Source: Candidatus Elulimicrobium sp. (lineage in GTDB: Bacteria; Patescibacteriota; Minisyncoccia; Moranbacterales; UBA9337). Taken from it: a stretch of 16,791 bases of DNA. Shown here in pieces: positions 7,486-15,321 of the stretch; the stretch's first letter is position 1, and the number at the start of each line of letters is the position of its first letter. The stretch lies in assembly GCA_020722485.1 (NCBI GenBank), contig DYKS01000012.1, forward strand, positions 1 through 16,791, read 5' to 3'. The position numbers and the translations under genes were made by a program. The notes beneath the pieces were generated by a model that was not told where the DNA came from, did not search any database, and saw nothing but the letters and a program-made list of their open reading frames with translations.

Positions 7486-8427
7486 ATGAAAAAACAAATC
7501 TTGAGTTATGTTTTATTGAGCTTAATTGCGTTGCTAGCGTTTTTTTCATGGCGAGAGGTTTCTAATTCTATTATTGATTCTCAACAAGGAAATTGGTTTT
7601 TGCCGACTATTTGGTTTTCTTTCTTCTTTATTTTTCTATTCTTAGGAATTTTTTTAATAAAAAATTTTTATTTATTGATAGAAATATTGTCTCTTTCTGT
7701 TTTTTCTAGTTTTCTTTTTACTTTTTCTGTTTATCATTTAGTTATTTGTTTACTTGGTTTGATTTTTTCTATTATGGGGGCGCGTCGTGTGCGGGAAGAT
7801 TTGGCTGCCGGAGTAAAAATTAATATATGGCGTTCGGCGCGGATGGGAAGGAATTTTTTAATTTTGGGCATAAGTTTGATTATAGCGGGGCAGTATTACT
7901 TTCAGGTCAAGAAATTGCCGGAAGAAAAACTATTCTTTCAAATTCAAATTAACGAAGAACTAAGCAATGCTGTCGTGAATAAAATAGTTCCTTTAATTTT
8001 TCCTGATTTACGGAAGATAAAAGATGAAAATTTAACCGTTGATCAATTTATTTTGAAAACACGGAAAAATCAAGCGCTAAATGAAAGTGATTGGATAAAC
8101 CAACCTTTAATTCTTTACGAAGGACGCAGACAGTTGTCTGAAATCGCGGGTAAAGAACTTCAAGGAAATGAAAAAATGAGTGAAGTTTTTGCGGAAATAT
8201 TCAATAAAAAAATATGGGAATTTTTGGGTCCAAAAAGTTATCGTTCGGAAAATTTTTCTTTTTTGCCAGCAATGTTGGCGCTGGTGTTATTTTTGACTGT
8301 CTTTTCCTTAGGTTCTTTTTTGGCTCCGTTTTGGGTTGCTCTAACGGCGGTGATTTTTTGGTTGATACGAAAATTGGGTTGGGTGGAGATTAACAAAATT
8401 ACCGTTGAGCAAGAGATAATTTCGTAA
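7486..8427 (+). CDS. Hypothetical multi-pass membrane protein, 313 aa
   Basis: I do not recognise this gene. Hydrophobic segments lie at about 4-22, 40-60, 62-82, 85-100, 124-141 and a pair at about 262-300, which gives two membrane bundles flanking a soluble part at about 143-258. The soluble part is charged and helical, with no cysteine and no motif that I can assign. Between the first bundle and the next helix is a basic patch (GARRVREDLAAGVKINIWRS) likely to face the cytoplasm. It has its own promoter-like sequence and no SD motif, and ends 15 bases before a CIRCE operator, so it is probably not part of the dnaJ transcription unit. It starts ATG AAA AAA after an A-rich leader. The function is unknown. 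Confidence 0.8.
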   Translation: MKKQILSYVLLSLIALLAFFSWREVSNSIIDSQQGNWFLPTIWFSFFFIFLFLGIFLIKNFYLLIEILSLSVFSSFLFTFSVYHLVICLLGLIFSIMGARRVREDLAAGVKINIWRSARMGRNFLILGISLIIAGQYYFQVKKLPEEKLFFQIQINEELSNAVVNKIVPLIFPDLRKIKDENLTVDQFILKTRKNQALNESDWINQPLILYEGRRQLSEIAGKELQGNEKMSEVFAEIFNKKIWEFLGPKSYRSENFSFLPAMLALVLFLTVFSLGSFLAPFWVALTAVIFWLIRKLGWVEINKITVEQEIIS

Positions 8428-8442
8428 AACGAGAAGATAAAT

Positions 8443-8469
8443 TTAGCACTCTTTAAAAGGGATTGCTAA
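8443..8469 (+). promoter_or_regulatory. CIRCE operator (HrcA binding site) upstream of dnaJ
   Basis: TTAGCACTC (8443-8451), exactly 9 spacer bases, then GATTGCTAA (8461-8469). The known CIRCE consensus is TTAGCACTC-N9-GAGTGCTAA, so the left arm is perfect and the right arm differs at one base. CIRCE is bound by the heat-labile repressor HrcA. Its right arm overlaps the -35 box of the next promoter, a position suited to repression. No hrcA gene is visible in the window. Confidence 0.92.
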
Positions 8470-8491
8470 TTTTTAATTATGGGCTTATAAT
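8463..8491 (+). promoter_or_regulatory. Promoter of the dnaJ transcription unit
   Basis: TTGCTA (8463-8468), a 17-bp spacer and a perfect TATAAT (8486-8491). The -35 box lies inside the right CIRCE arm. Transcription would start near 8498, leaving a leader of about 100 bases before the dnaJ ATG. That leader contains a small AT-rich palindrome, TGATAA-T-TTATCA (8500-8512). Confidence 0.8.
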
Positions 8492-8596
8492 AAGCGGGTT
8501 GATAATTTATCATTTTTATTAGTTTTATTAGTGTTATTTGTGATAATTCTGAAAAATAAACAATAAAGAGGATTCAAATAACCAAATAACTTTTTT

Positions 8597-9691
8597 ATGA
8601 ATAAAGATTATTACAAAGTTTTGGGCGTTTCCAAGAGCGCTTCACAAGAGGAAATCAAAAAAGCTTATCGTAAACTGGCGCATAAATATCATCCGGATAA
8701 ATCCGGAGGTGATGAAAAAAAATTCAAAGAAATTAACGAAGCTTACCAAGTTTTATCCGATAAAACTAAAAGGGAACAGTATGATAGATTCGGTCAGACT
8801 TTCAGCGGATCTGGAGGTTTTTCGTCTCAAGGAGGACCGACCGGAGGTTGGGATTTTTCCGGTTTTGATTTTAGACAAGGAGGACGAGAAGGCGGTTTTG
8901 ATTTTGGCGGCGATTTCGGCGATATTTTTTCCGATATTTTTGGAGGGCGTGAAGATGTCGAGCGCGGGGTTGGACAAGATATTCAAATAGACGCGGAAAT
9001 TTCTTTTCAAGAAATGGCGCGCGGAACGGAGCGATCGGTAAAATTGCGTAAATCGGTGGTGTGTCCTGTTTGCCATGGTACCGGTGGCGAACCGGGTTCT
9101 CGAGAAGAAATTTGTTCCGCTTGTCAGGGAACGGGAGAAATAAAAAAGACTATGCGCAGCGCTTTTGGAGTTTTCTCGCAAATTTCTACATGTTCTGTTT
9201 GTCATGGTCGCGGTCGAATTTATTCCCAAAAGTGTCATGAATGCGGAGGAGACGGGCGAGTTAAAAAAGAAGAAACAATAAAAATAAAAATTCCCGCCGG
9301 TATTCAAGACGGTCAAGCTGTCATTTTACGCGGACAAGGAGAAGCGGGGGAATTGGGAGCGCCGGCTGGAAATTTATTTGTGGTTGTTCACGTATTAAAA
9401 CATCCACGTTTTAAACGTCGAGGAAATGATATTGTTTCGCGAGAGAAAATAAGTTTTTCTCAAGCGGCATTGGGCGATAAAATAGAAGTGGAAATTGTTG
9501 ACAAAAAAGTGACAATGAAAATTCCCGCTGGTACACAGGCCGGAGATATTTTTCGTATTCGCGGTGAAGGAATTGGAAGCGTATCCGGCCAAAAAGGAGA
9601 TCACTTGGTAGAAATAATAGTAGAAGTTCCTCGTAAACTTTCCCGACAGCAAAAAAAGATTATTGAAGAATTGCGCGAAACCGAAAAATAA
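8597..9691 (+). CDS. dnaJ: Chaperone protein DnaJ (Hsp40)
   Basis: This is the co-chaperone that delivers unfolded proteins to DnaK and stimulates its ATPase in the cytoplasm. At 364 aa it is a full-length type I DnaJ. The J domain is at 1-68 with HPD at 32-34. The Gly/Phe-rich linker is at about 71-120. The zinc region has all four repeats: CPVCHGTG (156-163), CSACQGTG (173-180), CSVCHGRG (199-206) and CHECGGDG (213-220). The two beta-sandwich substrate domains follow to about 350. Neither grpE nor dnaK is beside it, so this dnaJ is separated from the usual heat-shock operon but keeps its own CIRCE site. The start at ATG 8597 gives the expected N-terminus NKDYYKVLGV. No SD motif is at normal distance; a GAGG lies over 20 bases upstream. 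Confidence 0.97.
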   Translation: MNKDYYKVLGVSKSASQEEIKKAYRKLAHKYHPDKSGGDEKKFKEINEAYQVLSDKTKREQYDRFGQTFSGSGGFSSQGGPTGGWDFSGFDFRQGGREGGFDFGGDFGDIFSDIFGGREDVERGVGQDIQIDAEISFQEMARGTERSVKLRKSVVCPVCHGTGGEPGSREEICSACQGTGEIKKTMRSAFGVFSQISTCSVCHGRGRIYSQKCHECGGDGRVKKEETIKIKIPAGIQDGQAVILRGQGEAGELGAPAGNLFVVVHVLKHPRFKRRGNDIVSREKISFSQAALGDKIEVEIVDKKVTMKIPAGTQAGDIFRIRGEGIGSVSGQKGDHLVEIIVEVPRKLSRQQKKIIEELRETEK

Positions 9692-9711
9692 TTCTTGACA
9701 ATTGCGTGTCG

Positions 9712-10716
9712 ATGATGTTTGAATTACAATGGAAAAGTAAGAATAAACCAAATTTTTTCGGCAAAATAAAAATAGACTTGAAAAAATATTTACAAAAAAA
9801 ACAAGTTCAATTGTGGTCAAAGATGATTATCTCTTTGTTTTTTTTGTGGTGGATTTTTTTTCAGGTGGATTGGCGAGAAACTGGAGAATACTTGCGAAAA
9901 ATAAATTTTTGGGAAATTTTGATTTATGCGGCTTTGTATTTTTTAGGAATGTGGTTTTCTGTTCGAAAGTGGAAATTTTTGGCTGAACGTAAAAACATAC
10001 ATAATTTATCTGAGAGAAAATTTTTTCAATATTATTTCGCCGCTACTTTTGTTAATAATTTTGCTCCTTCTTTTATTGGTGGTGACGCTTTCAAAACTTA
10101 TCAGATAGGAAAATGGGGGAAAAAATATAAAGCGGCCGCTTCTAGCGTGATCGTGGATAGAATTACCGGATTATGGGGAGCGATGATTTTAGCACTTTTT
10201 TTCTCCGTATTTAATCAGCGATTGATTTTTAATCATCCACTTTTGCTTTTTATTTTATTTGGTATCATAGGCGTGCTCGTTGTTTCTTTTTTAATTTTGA
10301 AAAAACCTGCCGTGTTTAATTTAATTCCTTTTTCTCGAGCGCGGAATTTTTTTCACAAAGCTGTCGGCGAAATTAACAGTTATGATGGAAATGGCGAATG
10401 GGTTTTGGCGCGCGCTGTTTTTCTTTCGTTTTTTTTTAATTTTGCCGGTGTAGTAGCTGCCAATTATTTTTTGTTTTGGGCATTGGGAATTAACGTTCCG
10501 ATTATGGAATATCTCGCGGTAATTTTTTTAATCAGTATTGTTTCTTCGGTTCCGCTTACGATAAACAATATTGGAATCAAAGAATGGGCGTATGTAACTT
10601 TTTTTGGATTTTTGGGCGCGCAACCAGCGCCGGTATTGGCAATTGCGTTGTTGAGTCGAATTTTACAAATGATATTTAGTTTATTTTCTTGGCCGATTTA
10701 TTTAAAAAATAAATAA
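9712..10716 (+). CDS. UPF0104 / LPG-synthase transmembrane-region-like protein
   Basis: A polytopic membrane protein of about 334 aa with roughly 8 helices, related to the transmembrane (flippase) half of lysylphosphatidylglycerol synthase MprF and to AglD-type proteins. The family signature is clear: ATFVNNFAPSFIGGDAFKTY, then AASSVIVDRITGL (D and R at about 149-150). The catalytic domain that attaches lysine in MprF is absent, so it is not an LPG synthase; a role in moving or modifying lipids is inference. It starts 20 bases after dnaJ and ends 18 bases before murJ, so the three are probably co-transcribed. The start is uncertain: GTG 9706, ATG 9712 and ATG 9715 are all in frame, and ATG 9823 would begin directly at the first helix, removing a basic N-terminal stretch. 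Confidence 0.85.
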   Translation: MMFELQWKSKNKPNFFGKIKIDLKKYLQKKQVQLWSKMIISLFFLWWIFFQVDWRETGEYLRKINFWEILIYAALYFLGMWFSVRKWKFLAERKNIHNLSERKFFQYYFAATFVNNFAPSFIGGDAFKTYQIGKWGKKYKAAASSVIVDRITGLWGAMILALFFSVFNQRLIFNHPLLLFILFGIIGVLVVSFLILKKPAVFNLIPFSRARNFFHKAVGEINSYDGNGEWVLARAVFLSFFFNFAGVVAANYFLFWALGINVPIMEYLAVIFLISIVSSVPLTINNIGIKEWAYVTFFGFLGAQPAPVLAIALLSRILQMIFSLFSWPIYLKNK

Positions 10717-10734
10717 AAGTATATTTATTTCTCA

Positions 10735-12372
10735 ATGATTAGAAAAATAATTAAGCAAAAAATTTTCCAAAACAATTCTACTGAAACAGTGGCAGGAGCG
10801 GCTTTGGTGATTTCAGTGGCTGGAATTTTAAGTCGGTTATTGGGACTTTTACGGGATCGAATTTTGGCTTCCCAATTCGGAGCGGGTGACACATTAGACA
10901 CTTATTATGCCGCTTTTCGTTTGCCGGATTTTTTATACAATCTTTTAGTGGCGGGAGCGTTGAGTGCCGCTTTTGTTCCAGTTTTTTCCGCGCTTTTATC
11001 CGAAGAAAAAAAAGAAAAAGCATGGGAATTGGCCTCCGCTGTTATTACTTTTTTGATATTGATGATAGCAGTTCTTTCTTTAGGTTTTATTATTTTCGCG
11101 CCTAAAATAATAAGTTTGATCGTTCCTGGATTTTCTCCGGAAAAAATGACAGAAACGGTTTTACTCACTCGTATTATTTTTTTAAGTCCTTTGTTTTTGA
11201 GTGTTAGCGCGGTGTTCGGCGGAATGTTGGTTTCTTTCAAAAGTTTTCTGGCTTATTCGTTAGCGCCCATAATGTATAATCTTGGCATTATTGTCGGAGT
11301 GGTTTTTTTTGTTCCGATTTTGGGAACTTCCGGTTTGGCATGGGGAGTAGTTTTGGGCGCTTTTTCGCACGCGGTGATTCAGTATTTCGCGGTTAAATTT
11401 TTCGGCTATCGGTATGCTTTTTCAGCGCGCGGAGTTTTGCTTAATTCTGAAGCGCGCCAAGTTTTAAAACTAATGATTCCGCGCAGTTTGGGAATGGCGG
11501 TGAGTCAAATAAATTTATTAATAATAACTTTTTTTGCTTCTACTTTGGCTTCAGGCAGTTTAGCGATTTTTAATTTTGCTAACAATTTGCAAAGCGTTCC
11601 TTTGGGATTGTTCGGTATTTCTTTTTCAATAGCGGCTTTCCCGCATTTGAGTTCTTTAGCTGCCCGTCAAAAAATTGCTGATTTTCGGCGCGTTTTTTCT
11701 CGCACTTTTCGTCGTATTCTGTTTTTTGTTCTTCCCTTTAGCGCGCTTATTTTTGTTTTGCGCGCGGAGATTGTGCGTTTAGTTTTGGGCGCGGGTAAAT
11801 TCAACTGGGAAGATACTCGCTTAACTTTGGGAGTGTTGGGGTTTTTAAGCTTGAGTCTTTTCGCCCAAAGTCTTGTGCCTTTGCTTAGTCGTTCTTTTTA
11901 TGCTTTTCGTGATACGAAAACCCCTTTTTATACAGCGATTATTAGTGAAATGCTGAATATTTTTTTGGTAATTGTTCTTATTGAAAAATATCAAGTGATG
12001 GGCTTAGCGATCGCTTTTTCCGTGGCGGCTTTGATTAATTTGTTTTTGTTGTTTTTCCAGTTAAAAAAGAAGATGGGATATTTGGACGAAGGCAGAATCG
12101 CTCGGTCTTTTTTGAAAATTTCGGCAGCTTCTTTTTTGACTGCGTTGATTGCTTACGCCACTCGTTACGCGGCGAATTTCTTTGTGGATTTGAAAACTTT
12201 TTGGGAAGTTTTTTTCCAGTTTACTGCCGCCGCCGGAATGGGTTTAGCTGGTTTTTTAGCGGCGTGCCATTATTTGGATGTGGAAGAATTTTATGATTTC
12301 CGCCGTTCCATTCTGATTCGTTTTTTTGGTTCAGAAAAAGAAGCATTGAGAGAACAAGAAGGGATAAATTAA
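10735..12372 (+). CDS. murJ: MurJ/MviN-family lipid II flippase
   Basis: MurJ moves the peptidoglycan precursor lipid II across the cytoplasmic membrane. This 545-aa protein has about 14 hydrophobic segments and the family N-terminus: SRLLGLLRDRILASQFGAG (33-51), then FRLPDFLYNLLVAGALSAAF (61-80). Arginines equivalent to E. coli R18 and R24 are present (R34 and R40). By eye, the positions of E. coli R52 and R270 are Y68 and N284 (the latter in FANNLQSVPLG), a notable change in residues lining the cavity. A hydrophilic N-terminal extension of about 16 residues precedes the first helix, and a short charged tail ends the protein. It is the last gene after dnaJ and the UPF0104 gene, with a strong terminator 101 bases downstream. 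No SD motif is seen. Confidence 0.93.
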   Translation: MIRKIIKQKIFQNNSTETVAGAALVISVAGILSRLLGLLRDRILASQFGAGDTLDTYYAAFRLPDFLYNLLVAGALSAAFVPVFSALLSEEKKEKAWELASAVITFLILMIAVLSLGFIIFAPKIISLIVPGFSPEKMTETVLLTRIIFLSPLFLSVSAVFGGMLVSFKSFLAYSLAPIMYNLGIIVGVVFFVPILGTSGLAWGVVLGAFSHAVIQYFAVKFFGYRYAFSARGVLLNSEARQVLKLMIPRSLGMAVSQINLLIITFFASTLASGSLAIFNFANNLQSVPLGLFGISFSIAAFPHLSSLAARQKIADFRRVFSRTFRRILFFVLPFSALIFVLRAEIVRLVLGAGKFNWEDTRLTLGVLGFLSLSLFAQSLVPLLSRSFYAFRDTKTPFYTAIISEMLNIFLVIVLIEKYQVMGLAIAFSVAALINLFLLFFQLKKKMGYLDEGRIARSFLKISAASFLTALIAYATRYAANFFVDLKTFWEVFFQFTAAAGMGLAGFLAACHYLDVEEFYDFRRSILIRFFGSEKEALREQEGIN

Positions 12373-12473
12373 AAAGTTTGTCTTTTTCAAAAACGTGTTC
12401 TGTTAGCAACGGCTGTAGTTTGACGACACATTAGCGGAGATTATAAAAAAGAAAAATATTTGCCTATTAATTG

Positions 12474-12511
12474 CAAACAAAAAACCTTTTTTAGAAAAGG
12501 TTTTTTGTTTG
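12474..12511. terminator. Bidirectional intrinsic terminator
   Basis: A perfect 17-bp stem (12474-12490 with 12495-12511) around a TTAG loop. The stem contains A-runs on the left and T-runs on the right, so read in either direction it gives a hairpin with a CC/GG core followed by a U-rich tract. It sits between murJ (plus) and the 76-aa gene (minus) and can end both units. Confidence 0.93.
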
Positions 12512-12517
12512 GCGCGG

Positions 12518-12748
12518 TTATTTTTTCTTGATGATCAATTTCGGATTGATGCAATTAATATCGCATTGAGCGTTGTCAATTCCTTGATGAAGAAGATTGT
12601 TTTGGCATTCTCTTAATTTTTCTTGGCAAGCGGATTTGTTGTTATTGAAATAATCACGGTTGATTTCATAACCGAAATAATTAAGAACGAAACCGGCCAC
12701 CATAATTGTTCCTATCATCCAAATTATGAACTTTAATAAATGAAACAT
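12518..12748 (-). CDS. Small single-pass membrane protein with four cysteines, 76 aa
   Basis: I do not recognise a family. Residues 1-25 form a hydrophobic membrane segment (LLKFIIWMIGTIMVAGFVLNY), and the remaining 50 residues are polar with cysteines at 41, 48, 62 and 66 and a lysine-rich end. Four cysteines in such a short tail suggest two disulfides if it lies outside the cell, or a metal site if inside. It begins 29 bases after the stop of the nucleotide-sugar dehydrogenase on the same strand and is followed at once by the shared terminator, which supports a real co-transcribed gene. The ATG at 12748 has an A-rich leader without SD. The function is unknown. Confidence 0.7.
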   Translation of the reverse strand: MFHLLKFIIWMIGTIMVAGFVLNYFGYEINRDYFNNNKSACQEKLRECQNNLLHQGIDNAQCDINCINPKLIIKKK

Positions 12749-12777
12749 AGTTTTATTGTGTATTTAAAATGTTCTGA

Positions 12778-14061
12778 TTAATGTCCTATTCCTTTGTAAA
12801 TTATACCATATTTTTTTAGTGCTTCTTTGTTTAGGCAATTTTTTCCGTCAACTATTACTTTTATTTTATGTTGGTAGAAAATTTCTGGAAGGATTTCTTT
12901 AAATTCCTGATGATCGGTTGCCAACACGATAGCTTCAGATCGACGGAGAAGTTCCTTTAAATTTTTCACTGTGGACATTTGAGGAAAATAAGGATCAAAA
13001 ACTTCTACGCGCGCTTTGTGTTTTTTGATTAAATCTATAATTTTGAGCGAAGGAGTTTCTCGCAGATCTCCCACATTGGCTTTGTAGGAAAGTCCCAGTA
13101 TTCCAACACGAACTCCGTTCATCGGCTTTTTAATTTCATTCAAAGCGTCTTGTAAAATTTCTACCGTGTACTCCGGCATTGAATTGTTGATTTTGCGAGC
13201 GATTTTTAAAAATTCGTGATCGAAGCCGGAAAGCTTGGCGCGTTCAATTAAATAATATGGGTCCACCGGAATGCAATGACCGCCGACACCGCAACTCGGC
13301 CAATGGGGCATAAAAGAAAACGGTTTGGTGGCGGCGCCACGAATCACATCCACGATGTCAATTCCCAGTCGGTCGAAAGATTTCGCCAGCTCATTCACGA
13401 AAGCAATGTTAATATCTCGAAAAGAATTTTCCATAATCTTCACTGCTTCGGCGGCGCGAATGGTTTTCATCGGATAAATTTCCGCGTCAATAATACTTTC
13501 ATAAAACTCTTTGGCTTTTTTCAGTCCCTTGGCGGTGAATGATCCAACTACGCGGTTGATGTTGGTGACATTCCATTTAGGATCGCCCGGATTAATTCTT
13601 TCGGGGCAATGCGCCATTTCATAATCTTTACCGATGCGGTAGCCTTTTGCGGCAAAGATCGGTTCCACTACTTCTTCGCAAACACCGGGGTTAATGGTGG
13701 ATTCCACGATGACCAGCTGTCCTTTCTTTAAATTTTTCGCCACGGCTTCAGCGGCGGATTTTACCGGTTCCAGATTGGGATAAAAATTTTTGTCCACTGG
13801 GGTGGGAACGCAAATTAAAACAATGTCGGCTTGGCAGATAACTTTTTCATCGGCGTCGACGCGCAAAGAAACTTTCGGCAAGTTGCTTTCAATAAACTTG
13901 TCTTTCAGTGGACTTTTGCCGGCGCGAATTTTTTTTATTTTTTCTTGATCTTTATCTAGTCCGTAAACCGTGTATCCTTTTAAAGCGCATTGGATGGCTA
14001 ACGGCAAACCGACATATCCCAGTCCGATCACGCACACCGTTTGTTTTTTGTTGTTTTTCAT
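12778..14061 (-). CDS. UDP-sugar 6-dehydrogenase of the WbpA/WecC/TviB type
   Basis: An NAD-dependent enzyme that oxidises C6 of a UDP-sugar twice to give a UDP-uronic acid for surface polysaccharide synthesis. At 427 aa it is full length. The Rossmann motif GLGYVG is at 13-18, CPERINPGD at about 152-160, the AAEAVKIMENSFRDINIAF region with conserved K208 at about 203-221, and the catalytic cysteine C263 in GVGGHCIPVDPYYL. The GGHCIPVDP form and ERINPGD point to the UDP-HexNAc dehydrogenase branch (WbpA, WecC) rather than classical UDP-glucose dehydrogenase, which usually has GGSCFPKD. The exact sugar cannot be fixed from sequence. It is the first gene of a two-gene minus-strand unit with the 76-aa protein. 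The GT4 glycosyltransferase nearby could use its product. Confidence 0.92.
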   Translation of the reverse strand: MKNNKKQTVCVIGLGYVGLPLAIQCALKGYTVYGLDKDQEKIKKIRAGKSPLKDKFIESNLPKVSLRVDADEKVICQADIVLICVPTPVDKNFYPNLEPVKSAAEAVAKNLKKGQLVIVESTINPGVCEEVVEPIFAAKGYRIGKDYEMAHCPERINPGDPKWNVTNINRVVGSFTAKGLKKAKEFYESIIDAEIYPMKTIRAAEAVKIMENSFRDINIAFVNELAKSFDRLGIDIVDVIRGAATKPFSFMPHWPSCGVGGHCIPVDPYYLIERAKLSGFDHEFLKIARKINNSMPEYTVEILQDALNEIKKPMNGVRVGILGLSYKANVGDLRETPSLKIIDLIKKHKARVEVFDPYFPQMSTVKNLKELLRRSEAIVLATDHQEFKEILPEIFYQHKIKVIVDGKNCLNKEALKKYGIIYKGIGH

Positions 14062-14194
14062 AGATATAAAGGATTAACTATTAATTTAATTAACATTGTT
14101 CGGCAAAAAATTAAGAAAGGCAAATAACATTTTAATTTTTTATAGATTAGTTATTAGCTTGTTAATCATATAATTATTTTCGCGGTTTGGCAAT

Positions 14195-15205
14195 TTACAA
14201 ATTCGCGACTATTTTTTGGATGTCTTCGAGCGAATTTATTTTTACGGCTTTTTGTCGTAGAAGTGAAGCGTTGGGGAGGTTTTTAAAATAAGCGGCAAGT
14301 TGAGCGCGAAAGGAAATAAAACCTTGTTTTCCGTAATATTTTTCCACCAGTTTGGCGTGCTCCCAAATTGTCTCTTTCAGTTTGTGGTTTTTGATCATGA
14401 AAGATTGCGGCGAAATAGCGCGCGGATTTTTTAAATAATCTTTGATTTCTTGAAATATCCACGGATTGCCAATGGCGGCGCGCCCGATCATTAAAGTTTC
14501 GCAGCCGGTTTTTTCGCGGTAAAAAAGCGCGTCTTCGGGGGTTTGAATTCCTCCATTGTAAATGACGGGAATGTTTATTTTTTCTCGCAGCATTTTTACG
14601 ATTTCCCAATGAGGCTTTTTTTTAAACATTTCTTTTAAAGTGCGAGCGTGGACTACCAGCTGATCCAAGCCGGCTTTTTCCAATTGAGGCGCGAAGCTCA
14701 AAATTTCTTCTGGATTTTTCAATCCCAAACGAGTTTTTAACGATAGCGGGAGAGAAACCGTTTTTTTAACAGCTTTGATAATTTTTATTACTTCTGAAAT
14801 ATTTCCCATTTGAATCGCTCCGTAACCGGCTTTTTTGGCTTTGGGAACCGGACAGCCCAAGTTTATGTCAATGCCGACCGGTTTTATTTTTTCCTCAATA
14901 ATTTTGGCGGCGCGCGCCATAGATTCTGGATTGTTGCCGAAAATTTGTACCCAATAATTTTTTTCGGACGGAGAAAATTTTTCCGCCAAAGCTAAAGATT
15001 TATTAAAATTACTTTTAATCTTTTTTTTAAAAAGAGGAAAGTGAGCAGAGCGGGCAGAGGAATTTCCGCGGACTATTCCTTCGGCGCTTACCATTTCGCT
15101 CCAAGTAATGTCGGCGCCCCATTTTTGGCAAATTTGACGGAAAGCTTTATCGGTAAAGCCGGCCATCGGTGCGAGAGCTAACTTTAATTTTGTATCTTGT
15201 TTCAT
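14195..15205 (-). CDS. dus: tRNA-dihydrouridine synthase (Dus family)
   Basis: A flavin (FMN) enzyme that reduces uridine to dihydrouridine in tRNA D-loops using NADPH. The 336-aa protein shows the TIM-barrel motifs in order: APMAGFTD (12-19), NLGCPVPKAKKAGYGA (115-130) with the catalytic cysteine C118, SLKTRLG with a conserved lysine, VHARTL with a conserved histidine, NGGI, and IGRAAIGNPW for phosphate binding. A short lysine-rich stretch at about 60-83 seems longer than usual in Dus proteins. Which of the Dus subfamilies it belongs to cannot be told by eye; in lineages of this kind one enzyme often stands in for several. It ends 133 bases before the dehydrogenase start and is divergent from the glycosyltransferase gene. 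Confidence 0.95.
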   Translation of the reverse strand: MKQDTKLKLALAPMAGFTDKAFRQICQKWGADITWSEMVSAEGIVRGNSSARSAHFPLFKKKIKSNFNKSLALAEKFSPSEKNYWVQIFGNNPESMARAAKIIEEKIKPVGIDINLGCPVPKAKKAGYGAIQMGNISEVIKIIKAVKKTVSLPLSLKTRLGLKNPEEILSFAPQLEKAGLDQLVVHARTLKEMFKKKPHWEIVKMLREKINIPVIYNGGIQTPEDALFYREKTGCETLMIGRAAIGNPWIFQEIKDYLKNPRAISPQSFMIKNHKLKETIWEHAKLVEKYYGKQGFISFRAQLAAYFKNLPNASLLRQKAVKINSLEDIQKIVANL

Positions 15206-15255
15206 ATTCTTTATCTTAATTGTTTTGGTAGCTTTTTTAGTTTTAGTATCGCGTA

Positions 15256-15284
15256 TTGAGAAAAGAAAATCAATGCGTTATACT
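15256..15284 (+). promoter_or_regulatory. Upstream promoter (P1) of the GT4 gene
   Basis: TTGAGA (15256-15261), a 17-bp spacer and TATACT (15279-15284), each 5 of 6 to consensus. The predicted start is near 15291, about 30 bases before the ATG. An in-frame TTG at 15256 is part of this -35 box, which argues against it being the gene start. Confidence 0.65.
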
Positions 15285-15311
15285 TGAAATGTTTATACAT
15301 AGTCTTATAAT
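15284..15311 (+). promoter_or_regulatory. Downstream promoter (P2) of the GT4 gene
   Basis: TTGAAA (15284-15289), a 16-bp spacer and a perfect TATAAT (15306-15311). Its -35 box shares one base with the P1 -10 box. The predicted start is near 15318, only a few bases before ATG 15322, so transcripts from P2 would be nearly leaderless. Confidence 0.55.
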
Positions 15312-15321
15312 TTGCGAATTT

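Noticed and set aside
8753..9316. 187-codon frame antisense to dnaJ
   Set aside because: It is a shadow of the well-supported dnaJ reading frame; its Ser/Arg/Phe-rich composition shows no protein features.
9695..9730. Perfect TTGACA with TACAAT before the UPF0104 gene
   Set aside because: The spacer to TACAAT is 24 bases and would put the start inside the gene. At normal spacing only weak -10 sequences exist.
15256..15321. Longer start of the GT4 gene at TTG 15256
   Set aside because: The TTG is part of a strong -35 box and the extra residues do not resemble GT4 N-termini; MKIGINAS at 15322 does.
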